Source: Antilocapra americana
Taxonomy: Eukaryota; Chordata; Mammalia; Artiodactyla; Antilocapridae
Length of the DNA: 64,000 nt
Direction of reading: 5' to 3'
NCBI GenBank assembly: GCA_007570785.1
Contig: ML662465.1
Span: forward strand, 1,254,957-1,318,956
Below, piece by piece: positions 45,314 through 57,670 of the stretch. Each line of letters starts with the position of its first letter. The stretch's first letter is position 1. The position numbers and the translations under genes are program-made. The notes beneath the pieces are model-generated. The model was not told where the DNA came from. It saw only the letters and a list, made by a program, of their open reading frames with translations, and ran no database searches.

Positions 45314-46677
45314 TCACCAGCTGTAAGAAGTTAACTGTACACGATCTGTAAGCATGTGGACTCCAGACCACTTGGAACCAGGAGGGTGATGATGCTGACT
45401 CCTGATGACCTCACCACCAAGCAATCAGAAGAATTCCCTTCGACCCCACAATGGAGGAGAAGGGCTGAAGATGAAGATGCGTTACGCACCTCTGAGGGCC
45501 CCCAGGAAGCTCTCTGGCCATGCTTCTCTTCTGTAGGGATGTTTGTCGAGCCTCCAGCTCAACCAACATCCAGCTGGCAAACAAGATGCCCTTCCTTGCA
45601 GGCAACCCCAGTCTGTCTATACAAGCCTCACGGAGCCTACGTCTATTTAGAATGTGGGATCCTTGACAGCTTTCATCCTAGGCTTCAGATCTTAGCTGCT
45701 AAGCAAGTACAAAACAGGAAAAAAAAGTCCCATGGGGGTGGCTTTTTCCCGGCATATTATCTGAATGACTGTCTGCAGCATCAGAGAGACTGCCCCCACT
45801 TTACAGATGAGGAAAGGGAGAACAGTGATGGTCAGTGTCCAGCACAAAGTTGTAAGTGATGAATCCCAGATCCGATACACATGTCTGACGTCAGAGCCCC
45901 TGCTCCTAGTCCTGCCACATCCCCAGGAAAAGAATCTCAGCCAGGTGAATGGAGCGAGCAGCCCTTCCCGGCAGCCTTATGGAGTCTGGGCTGAGGTGGG
46001 CCTGGGGCTCCTGGAAGAAGTTCTCCAGGGTTCCTCTCTAACACCCCGCCACTGCTCGCCCAGAAGGACAGCTGCTGTACCTGGGTCAGGTTCGAGGGTG
46101 AGGGTTGGCTTCCATTCACCAGAGGCAGAGTGAGAAAGGACAGGGGTGGGTGCCTGTGGGCTATGCCTGCCTTTTCCCATCCCCCTGATTCTTCTTCATT
46201 TCCTTCTTTGACCAACATTCAGTGAGAATCTGCTACAGCCCAGGCTCTGTTCTAGGCCCACGGGACTCACCAGTGAGCCACAGCTGTGGTCTTGCCCTCG
46301 TGTAGCTGGCATTCCAATGGAGGAGACGGAACAGCTCATAAGTGAACAATAGTTGTAAATGACTAAACGTGGCCATTTGGGATCATGCAGAGAAATGGAG
46401 ATGGGGCTGGGGCAGGGATGCATGTGCAGTCACAGGGTGAACGGTTGTGGGGTGACTCACGGAGGATCTGACCTGGAGATGAGACCCAGTGAGACACCGG
46501 AGGGGTCTTCAGGCGGGAGAGGCAGCAGTGCAAAGGCCCTGAGGCAGGAATCAGCCAGATGAGCTAGAGAACAGAAGGAAGCATGAGGAACTGGAGTATG
46601 ATGAGATGTTATTTGATTATTTCAGTCTGTACGTCTATTATTCTGATATGAATTTTAAATAGTAATTGAAAATCAAC
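45314..46677. other. Intergenic sequence with ancient repeat remnants
   Basis: A MIR-like core lies near 45795-45900 (ccactttacagatgaggaaa). 46200-46560 resembles a widespread old repeat (ctggcattccaatggaggag; gtgcaaaggccctgaggcag) that I cannot assign. The 167-codon frame at 45356-45859 overlaps the MIR-like piece and is not supported as a gene. Confidence 0.5.
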
Positions 46678-46690
46678 AACAGTACAAGCC

Positions 46691-46987
46691 AGGGCCTTCC
46701 TTGGTAGTTAGGAGTCTGCCTGCCAGTGCAGGGGGCATGGGTTCGATCCCTGGTCTGGGAAGATCCCACATGCTGAGGAACAGCTGAGCCCGTGCACCAT
46801 AGCTGCTGAGCCCCCACGCCTAGCATCTGTGCTCTGCAACGAGAAGCCACCGCAGTGAGAAGCCAGCACACCACAACTGGAGAGGAGCCCCCACTCGCTG
46901 CAACTAGAGAGCAACAAAGCAGCAACAGAGACCCAGCAGAGCTAAAAATAAAAGCGAAAACAGAAAACAAGCAGGCAAAAACCTCAC
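46691..46987 (+). repeat. CHR-type SINE, near full length
   Basis: Sense CHR-type element: agggccttccttggtagtta, gggttcgatccctgg, gagaagccaccgcagtgaga, aacagagacccagcagagct and an A-rich tail. Flanks aacagtacaagcc (46678-46690) and aatagtacaaacc (46988-47000) match at 11 of 13. Confidence 0.88.
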
Positions 46988-47000
46988 AATAGTACAAACC

Positions 47001-47759
47001 ATTACTCCCAAGCCCCAGCACAGCCCAGGTCAGAGCTGATGTCCTGCCTCAGCTGCCTTGTTATGGTGGGGAGGGGCGTCTCAGTCCATCATTTCAGCAG
47101 CCCTTGCTGAGGCTTATTTTCCCCCTGACCCCAAATTTGGGGCCCTAAAAACTCTCGGGCCCCTTGAACCAACCCCACATGTACAATAGCGGACAGGGTG
47201 CACCCTCTGGTGTTGGCTAGCCTGGCAGTATGCAAGGGAGACACACACTCACAGGCGCACACACACACACATCTATGCTTGCCCCCCACTCCCACCCCGC
47301 CGGAGCTCTGATTGGGAAGGCTGTGTTCTGTGATAACTGACCTCCTTGAAAGTCAAAGCAGGACACGCGCTGCCTGCTCCCGAGCACCTCTGGAGCCTCC
47401 TGCAGTTGGAGAAAACATGCCTGCTCTGCAATCTGGGTGAGGCTGAACTCTGTGAAACCCAGCGCTCTCTCTTTGGCTCTTTCTGTTTACAGAAAGGCCC
47501 TGTGGATGGGCTGTGAGAGAACCATCACCCTGGATCTCAGCTCTGCCGCCACCGGGCTAAGAGACCTCTCACAAGTCCCCTACCTTGGTTTACTTGTGCA
47601 CATGATTAGGGAGGGATGTCAATCATCAGAGCTCCAAACTAGGGCTGTGGGGGAATTGACTGAGAGTGTGCACGTTAAGTACAGGGACACAGAATGACGT
47701 GTGGGAGACTGAGTCCTTCTTGCTAGGTGGTCAGGGACCTGCAACTCATAGCTTCTTGA
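47001..47759. other. Intergenic sequence without named feature
   Basis: Includes a short CA-rich run near 47240-47272. No gene recognised. Confidence 0.5.
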
Positions 47760-48010
47760 CAGGCGGTGCCCAAGATGATGACCACTCCCCTCCAGCTGCC
47801 CGGTGACCCCTTGCTGCTCCTCTCGTGCTCAGACATTCTTCATTCTGTCTCTTTCAGCCTCTTTATTGTTGTTCCCTCTCCCCAACCCATGTCTACATGG
47901 CTCACTTCCCTGGGGTCTCTGCTCAAGGGTATATCAACAGCCTCTTTGTCTGCCTCACCTCCTTTATTCAAAGCTACTCTTCATAGCTCTCATCAACATC
48001 TGACCTGTTA
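47760..48010 (+). repeat. L2-like LINE 3' remnant
   Basis: Pattern of old L2 3' ends: acatggctcacttccctggg, gtctctgctcaagggtatat, cctcacctcctttattcaaa and ctcatcaacatctgacctg. Confidence 0.55.
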
Positions 48011-48154
48011 ATTTTTTTTTTGGTGGGGGCTGCTTATCACCAGTCTCTCTTCAAAAGAATGGAAGATTCTAGAAGGCAAAAAAAACCCACTTGTAGTGGT
48101 TCAATGATGATCCCTTCCACGTCTCAGAACTGGTAAATGTAACCTTATTTTATT

Positions 48155-48393
48155 ATATTTATTTTTTAAGTATTTATTTGTTTGTCTGCGCTGGGTCTTA
48201 GTTGCAGCACTCAGGATGTTATAGTTGCGGCATGAGGGATCTTCTATCTTCACTGGGGCATGTGGGATCTTTAGTTACGCATGCAAACTCTTAGTCGCGA
48301 CATGTGGGATATAGTTCCCTGATCAGGCATCCAACCTGGGGCCCTGGCCTTTGGAGCGTGGAATCTTCGCCATTGGCCCACCAGGGAATTCCC
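48155..48393 (-). repeat. CHR-type SINE
   Basis: Antisense body: gcgctgggtcttagttgcag, catgtgggatatagttccct, ending ttggcccaccagggaattcc. Confidence 0.85.
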
Positions 48394-48590
48394 AAGGCAA
48401 CCTTTTTTAAAAAGGCATCTTTTGTAGATATAATTGAGCATCTTGAGATGAGACTACCCTGGATTATATCCAGTGGGCCCTAAACCCAATGATGAGTGTC
48501 TTCACAAGAGAGAAAGACAGGAGGCAGGCAGAGACCAGAGGCAGGCAACAGGCAGGAAGGCGGGAGGCGGAAATCGGAGGGAGGCAACCA

Positions 48591-48800
48591 GGGCTTCCCA
48601 GGTGGCCCAGTGGTAAAGAACCCGCCTGTTAATACAGGAGACGCAGGAGAGCCTGGTTGTGATCCCTGGCTCAGGGAGACCCCCTGGAGGAGGACATGGC
48701 AGCCCACTCCAGTATTCTTGCCTGGAAAATCCCATGGACTGAGGGCCTAGTGGGCTACGGTCTGTAGGGTCTCGAAGACTCAAACATGACTGAGCAAGCA
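48591..48800 (+). repeat. Bov-tA SINE
   Basis: Sense Bov-tA: gggcttcccaggtggcccag, cagcccactccagtattctt, ending catgactgagcaagcac. Preceded by a degenerate GGCAGG/GAGGC-rich stretch (48520-48590). Confidence 0.88.
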
Positions 48801-49741
48801 CATATAGATTGCTACAAGGAGTGTCTGGAGCCCCCAGAAGCTGGGACAGGCAAGGAAGGACACTTTCCTGGAGCCTCCAGAGGGAGCATGGCCCCACCGA
48901 CACCTTGACTTCAGAGGGAATCCATTTCTGGGTTTTAAGCACCTCCAGCTTGCGGTTTTTGTTACACAGACCAGGAGAAAGAGCCCTGTAGCGCCAATCC
49001 CCAGAGCAGGGCCTAGAACGGAGCAGAGCAGGGGCTGCAGGCTTTCCTTGGAAAGGGCTGGAGAGAAACATTTGAGGCTCCATGGGTTACAACAACCCAG
49101 CTCCACCCCGGAGCCTGAAGGCAGCCACAGATAATATGGAAATGAATGGCTATGTTCCAATGCAACATTATTTGCGGACACTGAAATTTGCATTTCATGA
49201 GTTCCATGTGTCACAAAATAGGATTCTTATTTTGATTTTGTTTCGACCATTGAAAAATGTAAAAACCCTTCTTCGCTCATGGGCAGAAGGCAGCAGGTGG
49301 AGGGCTGCGTTTGGCCTGTGGGCCACGGGTCTCTGCTCCCTGTGGCAGATGATCGATGGGGATTTGTTGAAGGATTCAGGGACTAGCAGCCATGGCAGCT
49401 GGTGCTCCAGTCAAAGAGCCCAGAGCCAGAAATGAAACCATTTGCAGACTGAGGGCCTGGAGGATGAAAACGGACTTAGATTCTGGGGCCCTGTGAGCTG
49501 CTTAAAGCAGAGGCCTCACCCCAGTGTCTTTAGCCACAGGGAAGAGTCAGTACATCTGAGGGCTCATCAGGGCACTCAGATGCCTGGCTAGAAAGGTGGT
49601 TCTCAGGTCCTTAGTGCCGGCCAGTGCCCTGGTGGCTGGAGCAATGGAGGGTGCAGAGGGAGGCCCCGATGGCTCCCTGCAAAGATCAGATGTTGAGCCA
49701 TGTGCTTAGAGACAGTGGATCCTGGGATAAAGACCTGCTGG
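48801..49741. other. Intergenic sequence without named feature
   Basis: 49090-49330 resembles an ancient repeat (gccacagataatatggaaat, catttcatgagttc, agcaggtggagggctg, ctgtgggccacgg) that I cannot assign. No gene seen. Confidence 0.45.
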
Positions 49742-49752
49742 AGCTCTGAGGA

Positions 49753-49969
49753 TGTGCTTGCCTTCTAAGTCACTTCAGTCATGTCTGACTCTTTGCGACC
49801 CCGTGGACTGTAGCCTGCCAGGCTCCTCTGTCCATGGGATTCTCCAGGCAAGAATACTGAGGTGGGTTGCCTCTAGGGAATCTTCCTGACCCAGGGATCA
49901 AACCCACATCTCTTATGTGTCCTGAACTGGCAGGCGGGTTCTTTACCACTAGCGCCACCTGGAAAGCCC
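49753..49969 (-). repeat. Bov-tA SINE
   Basis: Antisense Bov-tA: cacttcagtcatgtctgact to tagcgccacctggaaagccc. Flanks agctctgagga (49742-49752) and agctctgggga (49970-49980) match at 10 of 11. Confidence 0.88.
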
Positions 49970-50287
49970 AGCTCTGGGGACAGTGGAATTAAAACTCTAA
50001 CCCAGTGGTGGCAAACTCTAGGGCCCGCTGGGTTCCGGCCAGGGATAGAAATGAGCAAAGTAGAGCTGATGTGAGACAACAAGGGGTGGTGGGGACTGTG
50101 GCAAAGTAGGGACACTCTCCAGTCCAAGCAGTTACTTAACTTCCAGCCAATCCTGTCACCTGGGAATACAGGCCCAGTGCTGCCAAGTGCTTTAGACTGT
50201 TTCGAACAAGCTGGAGAATACAACGGTGTGTATGCAATCTCCTGATTTAAAACCTTGGCTCACATGAAAAAAAAAAAAAGAAGTCAG

Positions 50288-50618
50288 GGGCTTCCCCGGT
50301 GGCTCAGTGGTAAAGAATCCGCCTGCCAATGCAGGAATGCAGGAGACAGGGGTTTGATCTCAGGTCTGAGGGGATCCCACATGCCACGGGCAGCTAAGTC
50401 TGTGTGCCCCAACTACTGAGCCTGTGTTCTAAACCTTGGAGCCACAACTACTGAAGCCCACGTGCCCTGGAGCCTGTGCTCTGCAACAAGAGAGGCCACA
50501 TCAATGAGAGGCCTGCATATCGCAACTGGAGGGTAGTCCCCTTCCTACTAGAGAAAAGCCCGTGCAGTATTGAACACCCAGCGCAGCCAAAATAAGTAAA
50601 TAAATATTAAAAAAAAAA
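50288..50618 (+). repeat. CHR-type SINE, near full length
   Basis: Sense CHR-type: ggggcttccccggtggctca, ggtttgatctcaggtctg, gagccacaactactgaagcc, gcctgtgctctgcaacaaga, tail aagtaaataaatatta plus poly-A. Confidence 0.9.
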
Positions 50619-50731
50619 GTCCTGCTAGGAGTTTCCCACAGGTTAAGGGATATTGTATCCATCTTCAGGTTCAGAGGGGCTAAGTTGCTTGAACGGCAAC
50701 ATAGAGCTATGAGATGACCAGTCTGGGTATG

Positions 50732-50961
50732 CTGCTGCTGCTTAGTCACTCAGTTGTGTCCGACTCTGTGCGACCCCATGGACTGCAGCTTGCCAGGCTC
50801 CTCTCTTCATGGGATTCTCCAGGCAAGAGCACGAGAGTGGGCTGCCATGCCATTCTCCAGCGGATCTTTCCAACCCAGGGATTGAACCCAGGTCTCTGGC
50901 ATTGCAGGCAGATTTTTTTTTTTTTTTTTTTTTTACCTCTGAGCCACCAGGGAAGCCTGAA
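50732..50961 (-). repeat. Bov-tA SINE with internal T22 tract, 10-bp TSD
   Basis: Antisense Bov-tA (ctgctgctgcttagtcactc to tgagccaccagggaagcctg) with perfect flanks tctgggtatg at 50722-50731 and 50962-50971. Where sister copies read gattcttta, this one has 22 T residues (50913-50934). Confidence 0.92.
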
Positions 50962-50971
50962 TCTGGGTATG

Positions 50972-51659
50972 GGTGACCTCACTGTCTTCCACGTGGGGGC
51001 CCTGTGTGGCCCCATTCCCTGGGTGGACTGGGGAGGGGCCCAGAGGATCTCTCTGGCTAGGAAGCCTGGGTCCCTGATGCCTTCAGTCAGAGGGGTCAGG
51101 AGGGGGGTGTTCAGGTTCTTGGACGGACAAAGCCACACGTGACCCTCCTTCTTGGCTGACAGAGAAGTGGCTGGGTAGACACTCCTGTGTCCGATGGAGC
51201 TGGCACTCGTATCTGTGAAAGAGGCAGCCCTTCTGGGAAGGAAGCTTGGAAAACTGGATGTGGCTGTCGTGCCCGCATTCTCAGGGGCCTGGGAAAGCAC
51301 TTTTCTGGCGATTATCCAACTCAAAGCCCCTGCTGCAAGGAAAGCCCCCCTCCTTTCGTCACCCTGTCACTTCATAATTCCATCTGGACTGGCGACGGCA
51401 AAACTGGAGAAGGATTTGCTCTTAATAGGTCTGCCCAGAATTGCCTTGTTTTCTTGACATTGACAGACTATATCCCTTAATAAAAGTTTCATGACTCAAT
51501 TTAGTGAGGGAGACATGTAATCCCAGCCCCTTCTGTCTTGATCTCAGAGATTATCCCCGTGTGTAGGTCCCAGGGACACGCCTGTGACTGACACCAGTGC
51601 TGTCTCTGGGGGCATCGCCTGCTGCAATCACCAGGGCACCCCTGGGCAGAAGTCACCTA
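50972..51659. other. Intergenic sequence without named feature
   Basis: Nothing recognised; short open frames only. Confidence 0.5.
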
Positions 51660-52205
51660 CTCCCTGCCCTCTTGTGGTGGTCACTGGCCATTGTGATGCC
51701 CAGAATCCGTTCTCTTGTATCTGCCCTAATCAACTGTGGGGATTGTTTGCAGACCTACCAGCTCTTTGCAATTCACCCCTCCCATTAAGAGGCGGGATGC
51801 CCTCCCTTTAGATCTGGGCAGAGATTCTCAGACCAATAGAATGCATGGAAGTGACTCCATCTGAGTGCACAGGGCAGAGCTTGGGAGGCCTTGCAGCTTC
51901 CATCTGCGCCTTCTAAGACCCCAAGATGCCATGGAAAACAGGAGCCCCGTCCAGCTGACTGGAGGGGAGGGCTCATGCGGAGAACGGGGCACCCTGAGCA
52001 GCACAGTATGGATTTCCAGGTGTGCAAGTGAGCTCATGATTGATTTTACAGCCCCAGTTGAGCCATCAGAATGGTGTAGCCCATGAATGGTGCCAGGAGA
52101 GAGAAATGTAGCTGTCTAGATTCCAACCCATAGAATCATGAAAAACAGTAATTGCTGCTGAGTGTTGCTAGTTTTTTATGCAGCAATTGATAACTGTTGT
52201 AGCCA
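51660..52205 (+). mobile_element. Probable ancient MaLR-type (MLT1-like) LTR
   Basis: Diverged LTR-like order: tggtggtcactggccattgt, ctcagaccaatagaatgcat, ggccttgcagcttccatctg, ttttacagccccagttgagc and the 3' end ttatgcagcaattgataact, the last being typical of MLT1-class LTRs. Assigned by pattern memory only; no internal retroviral genes. Confidence 0.55.
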
Positions 52206-52808
52206 CCTCTCCCTCTGTCTCAGTCATGATGTTTGGGCAGGGACTGACCCCAGACACAGATCCAGGCATGGGTCCTGTCTTAAGCCACTTGGAGCCTCCC
52301 ATATTCCTTGTCTACAGTGAGACATCAGGAACCATTTGCTGGGGCTTCTGAGAAAGAGAGACTCCCTCACCATCTAAGGAAGAGCTGGTGAGGTGTGAGA
52401 ATGTGAGATCAAAAATCAAGAAAGCAATTTTGTTGCCCAGGGAGGGCCTGGAGCTTCTGGGAGACTTACTTCCATGTGGAGCCATAGATTGGAGAGACGA
52501 AGCTAACACTGTGGAAGGTAAACCAAAAAGCTGGAGAGGACCCAAGTTCTTGACAGCTTTCAGGGGCTAGATCAAGCCACACCTGAAGCCAGACTCCCCC
52601 TTGGTTTTTCAGTGAGTGCCCTTTGAATGGCTTAAGCCAGCCCTAAATGACACATTTCTCTCCAAGATGTGGCACAAGAACACCCAGGGGATGAGTTTAT
52701 AAATTAAAAAAAGAGTTGGGGCCCATGTCGATCAGAAGTATGCTAACAAATGTGCATCAGAGCATTGCTTCTACTGAAAAACTAGAAATGACATAATTGC
52801 CAAACGAT
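52206..52808. other. Intergenic sequence without named feature
   Basis: Nothing recognised. Confidence 0.5.
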
Positions 52809-53019
52809 TTGTAGCTGTTGAGTCACTAAGTTGTGTCCGAATCTTTATGACCCCAGGGACTGTAGCCCTCCAGGCTCCTCTGTCCATGGGATTTCCTGGG
52901 CAAGAATACTGGAGTGGGCTGCCATTTCCTCCTCCAGGGGATCTTCCCAACCCAGGGATCGAACCTTCATCTCCTGCATTGGCCAGTGGATTCTTTCCCA
53001 CTGAGCCACCAGGGAAGCC
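52809..53019 (-). repeat. Bov-tA SINE
   Basis: Antisense Bov-tA: gtagctgttgagtcactaag to cccactgagccaccagggaa. Confidence 0.88.
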
Positions 53020-54054
53020 TCTGAGCCTGCTTACATACCGCCTGACACAGGGTCGGTGTTCTCTATATAGTGTTTATCATTTATATTATTACTGCTAAGG
53101 ACAAGCCCTTTGCATAGAAGACTTCAGTGATATTTGGTTACAAGATGGGGAGGGATCCTGAGTGTGACTTCAAGCAGCTGCTCACGTGGAAATGAGGCTC
53201 ATGTGTTTCTTTTGGGAAAAAAACAAGCCCCCACATTCTCTGACCTCTTCTGGGGTGACACGTGACTGTTGATTATTTGTTTCACCCCGGAAGCAAAGCA
53301 CCTCAGCTGCTCCTCCAAGAGGAAGGTAATTTTTAAACAATGTGAGAGAATGTAACTGCTCTTTTTTACATCTTTGGAAAAGAACATTTTGAAAGCAGAT
53401 GTTCAGAAATGTTTCCATTGTTATGAGCTTTTATTGCCCCAAAGCAAAGTATGTTTCCCTTAGAAACTCTCCAAGTCTGCATACTTTAAGAACTTGCAAA
53501 CAGAAGATTCCAATCAATTTCAAAAAAAGCTTCCCAAAAGAAAACTTTCAGAGAGTTTTGAATCCCATTTGTTAAAAATACATGAATACTAATCTTCTGA
53601 TTTGTTTGCAGGACTTAGTGATGGATATCTAGCAAGATGGAAGTAGATTACCCAGATTTCACCAAAAATGGCTCCCTATTTTGAGAATGCGACTAAATAT
53701 GAATGTTGATATTTAGAAAGCACAGCCCATAAAGTGCTTCTTTCATTTGGATTTAGAAATCTTTGTATAAATCCAAATTAAAGCCCTGTTTTCAGCTCTG
53801 ACAGCCAATCAAATCAAGTATGGAAATAACCACATAGAACCAGACCTCTGAATCATGACAGCACAGTGTTAACCCATGCTTTTCAAAAAATTAAAAAAAA
53901 AGCATGTGCTATTGCATTGCTTGCTGTAAAAGTATATTATTAAGAATGTTTAATGAAGGCCAAAAGGTCTGCTATACTGTTAGTAAATAAAAATATTTCA
54001 GTGCAGTGGTTATTTACTCTTTATGTTCCCCCTTTAAAACTTTTCAGTTTTTAA
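53020..54054. other. AT-rich repeat-free intergenic stretch
   Basis: About 1 kb with no recognisable repeat or gene, unlike its surroundings. Candidate for conserved non-coding sequence (inference only). Confidence 0.45.
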
Positions 54055-54279
54055 AATATTTATTTTAATTTCATTTATTTGACTGTGCATTTATTTAACT
54101 GGTCTTAGTGGCAGCATGCAGGATCTTCAAACTTCATTGAGGCACACGAGATCTTTAGGTGCAGCATGCAAACTCTTAGTGGCAACATGTGGGATCTAGT
54201 TCCCTGCCCAGGGATTGAACCCAGGCTTCCTGCACTGGGAGCGTGGAGAGTGACCCACTGGGCCATCGGGGAAGTCCCC
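54055..54279 (-). repeat. CHR-type SINE
   Basis: Antisense body: catgtgggatctagttccct, cccagggattgaacccaggc, ending cgggccatc-like tcggggaagtcccc. Confidence 0.82.
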
Positions 54280-54868
54280 TCTAGTTGTTATGTATGCTTT
54301 AATATATTTGTAATAAATAATGTGCTTGTACTATATTTGTGCATCCTTATGTGACTTATAAATATTTACACCCAGTTGGAGACCTCCGCTGTTAGTCACT
54401 TAATCGAATTCCAGGGTGTCGGTCAGGTGTCGTCGGGGCAATTTTAGCTTCTTGGTGGGGGGATGTGGGGAGAGGGGGCTTTCTTCTTGGTTCCGGGAAG
54501 CAAAGCCGGCAGTCTCACTCTTATCCTCTAGAGGGCAGCAGAGGGAAGCAAAAAACCCCACTTGGGCTTAAAAAACAAAAGGACTCAAAAACTACCCAAG
54601 CAGGGCTGGTTCCAGGAGACATTTCAAAACATGTTTTCTCCCCAACCTTCCTTGTTGTCCCTCCTCAATATAGGGGTGAAACAAACCAGCTACAGCTCCT
54701 ATAGACTGGGAAGAATCCCACTGAATGCTAGGAACAAGGAGGGGAGTCAGTGGGCTGTGTGGGGCTTTTCCCAGGACCCCTGATTTCACCTGAAGACAAC
54801 AGAGTCAGGCCCTGGACTGTGGCCTCTGTCCTGCTGCTTCTTGAGCCTCAGTTTCTCTAGGTGAGATC
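54280..54868. other. Intergenic sequence without named feature
   Basis: Nothing recognised. Confidence 0.5.
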
Positions 54869-54886
54869 AAGAATTCCATGGGTTCA

Positions 54887-54975
54887 GGACTTCCCTGGTG
54901 GTCCCGTGGTTAAGAGTCTGCACTTTCACTGTAAGGGGCGCTGGTTCGATCTCTGCTTCCCCCCCAAAAAAGCGT
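54887..54975 (+). repeat. Short CHR-type tRNA-head SINE, 10-bp TSD
   Basis: Only the tRNA-like head is present: ggacttccctggtggtcccg, B-box-like ctggttcgatctc, then a short C/A tail. The perfect repeat aagaattcca at 54869-54878 and 54976-54985 flanks it, so the short form itself was inserted. Confidence 0.85.
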
Positions 54976-54985
54976 AAGAATTCCA

Positions 54986-57453
54986 AAAGAGCTCAGTGAT
55001 ATCCCTTTGACCAAAGTACCTGACATGCCCTTGGTCCTAGATGAATGTCCCCAGACTCTTTCTTCTGAGTCATTCATGCTCTGTGCCCTGAGGTCTTCCC
55101 TGGCTGGTTACCCAGAGGAGGTCATAGAGGATGGTTGGGATCCGTACGAGGTCCTCCTGCCCTCCTCCCTCTTCTCTCCAGGCCTGACTCACTTCCCTCC
55201 AGCCCCGGACGTCAGAGCCATGGCTGATTTGCTGGCCACCCTACGGCTGTGGTTTCTGAGCACGCTTTTGCTCAGAAAGCCCCTACAGTGCACATGTGCC
55301 CTGGACTTGTTCTCTGTGAATTCAGCCAGGTAACAAGTCTGGCCTCCTATCTCATTGCCAGAGCAGGCGTGGAGCACAGTGTGAGCCTCCTGGCACATCT
55401 CCAGGACTCCTTACCTCCCAGCCACTCACCCTGCCAGTCCCCTGGACGACCTTCTAGAAACACAGCCCTGAGTGTGTTGTGCTCCTGGCTCCACTGTCAT
55501 CAGTGAGTCCTCATTGCTGGTGGGGTAAGATCTGAGCTCCTGGTTGATGTTCCAGGCTGTGGTGTAGGAGCTCTCTCCCACCCCCTGCACTCCAAGCCTC
55601 TTCGCTCTCCTCTGCTTCCTCAGTTTCCCCACCTGTCAAGCGGAGGCAGCTAGCCCCTTGAGTGCCCGCAGATGGTAGCCTCCTTCCATGGGGAGGACGC
55701 TCAGCACCTCTGTCCTCTGCCTGACCCTGTTTACAAATGAGAAAGTTGAGGCTCTGAGAGGCAGAGATATGGCAGAGTGGCGATTACAATTTATACCTTC
55801 CACCCTCAATCAGGGCCATGTGCTAACCCAGCTCAACCGTCCCTCCTCAGCGAGGCCCCTGGTTGCTTCCTCTTGCATCCTGATTCCCCATCTGCAATTA
55901 CTGAACCGATGAGTGGTTTCCTTGTTCATGATTACCTTCTTTTCTAGACCATAAGCCCCATGAAGGCACAGACCTGGGTGGTCCAGTTTGCCAAAAGCCT
56001 GACCCAGAGCCAGGGCCTGACAAATGCCTCTTGAATAGTTGTTGGAAGAGCTAAGACAATTTCAAAGAAACTCCAGTTAGTCACTGGCTAATGAAGTGGT
56101 TTCCTTTCTCCTCCAGAGAACCCACTTGCTGGGACTTCTTGGATTGCACTGAGCACCAGGGTCCCTCCTACCCTGGGGACACCGGCCCTGAGCAGCAGGC
56201 AGCCTCATAAACACACTAGCAGCGCCAGGCCGGCTTTCACAGAAGCCCTGGAGAAGCATCTTAAGCAGGGAGTAAAGTGTGTATTAGGCTTAGATACCTT
56301 GGGAGTCAATGTTTAAAAAAAACCTCACCGGTAATTGGAAATTGGCTAATCCCTTGCTATCATGAGGAGGTCCTGGAGGCCGGGGATGCGTTGGCTCCTC
56401 AAGCTTTATTTTGAAGGCTTAGAAAACAGGAAGTGACTGAGGAGGTCCAGAAGCTGCTGAGAATCCCTGCAGCAGCTGACTCCAAGTGGAAAGCGAGATG
56501 CATTTGGGTCATGTCCCTTCAAAGCATATTCATGTTTCCTGAAAAGTATGAATTTCATTATTAATAGCAATGATTTTTCTGGTAAATTTTGTTGAATATA
56601 AAAAAAGGCATAATTCCTAACTGTAGGGCTTTGATGAGTTTGCATAAACCAATCCCCAGCCTCCCTCCCCACCTCCTGCTCCCCCACCCCACCCTTCCCA
56701 CCCCAGGGCCTCTCCTAGCCACTAGGCCTCCTCCTAACAGTAACCATCACCTGCTTTTAGCACCATAGAATCGTGTTATCCAAAATGTCTGGAGCCTTGA
56801 TTCCAGGTTCTCAAATTTGAATGCCCCCCACAGGTATCCCTTAGATGGAAGGGCCTAGTGGGCCTGTGGCCCCCGGGAGCATCCTCTGTGGGACATTTGC
56901 CAATGGTTTCCAGGCAAAAATGCAGGCCCGGTGTCAGCAGGTAATTTGATCTCACAAAAGAAGCTGGAAGTCTAGATTTTTATGCGAAATCATGATTACT
57001 GAATGTTGGCCACTCATGAAAATTTAACACCCTGTGGAGGCCAATTTCATCCAGGCCAAACAAAAGAAGCTCGTGGGCCAAACCTGGCCTGCAGGCTGCT
57101 GGTGGGGGTGACCTTGAGGGACGCCCCTTCCCAGGGCCTGTGGGGGAGAGGAGCGTGAACGCGGACATCACACCTCGGAGGAGGGGTGACAAGGGCCGGA
57201 CGGTGGGAGACGGGGCCAGGGAAGGTGCTGCCGTGTGTGGAGCGATGTGTGACCACACTTGGAAGAACACACAGCAAGGGCATCCAGACGGAGGGACGGA
57301 GCTGGGCGGGGACCTGGGGGCCCGTCTGAGCCTGGGGGGTCAGAGGCACGTGGGCAGGCAGGCCCAGGGGCTGAGATGCAGGCAGGGCCAGCCGCCTAGG
57401 ACCTGCAAAGGCAAACTGGGGCATGTCACTGGGGAAGTGCCTGGCTGTCCCGT
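54986..57453. other. Intergenic sequence with old L2-like piece
   Basis: 2.5 kb without young repeats. 55905-56045 has an L2-like 3' pattern (accataagccccatgaaggc, then agggcctgacaaatgcctct). Open frames here show no recognisable protein family. Confidence 0.5.
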
Positions 57454-57568
57454 GGCAGCCCACTCCAGAGTTCTCGCCTGGGAAATCCCACGGGCAGAGG
57501 GGCCTGGCGGGCTGCAGTCCATGGGGTCTGAGAGAGTCGGACGCGACTGAGCGATTAAATAGCAACGA
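57454..57568 (+). repeat. Bov-A SINE monomer
   Basis: gtggcagcccactccagagt, gaaatcccacgggcagaggg, ending gacgcgactgagcgatt. The tRNA head is absent. Confidence 0.85.
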
Positions 57569-57670
57569 CCAGGGGTGCTTTCTCTGCCGTGGGCTGGGTT
57601 CAATCTCTGGTCGGTGGTCCCGGGAGACGGAGTCCTTGACTTTTAGCAGTGTCTAAAGAGGAGAGAACAG

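Noticed and set aside
45356..45859. 167-codon open frame
   Set aside because: No recognisable domain, crosses a MIR-like remnant, and has no promoter or splice support.
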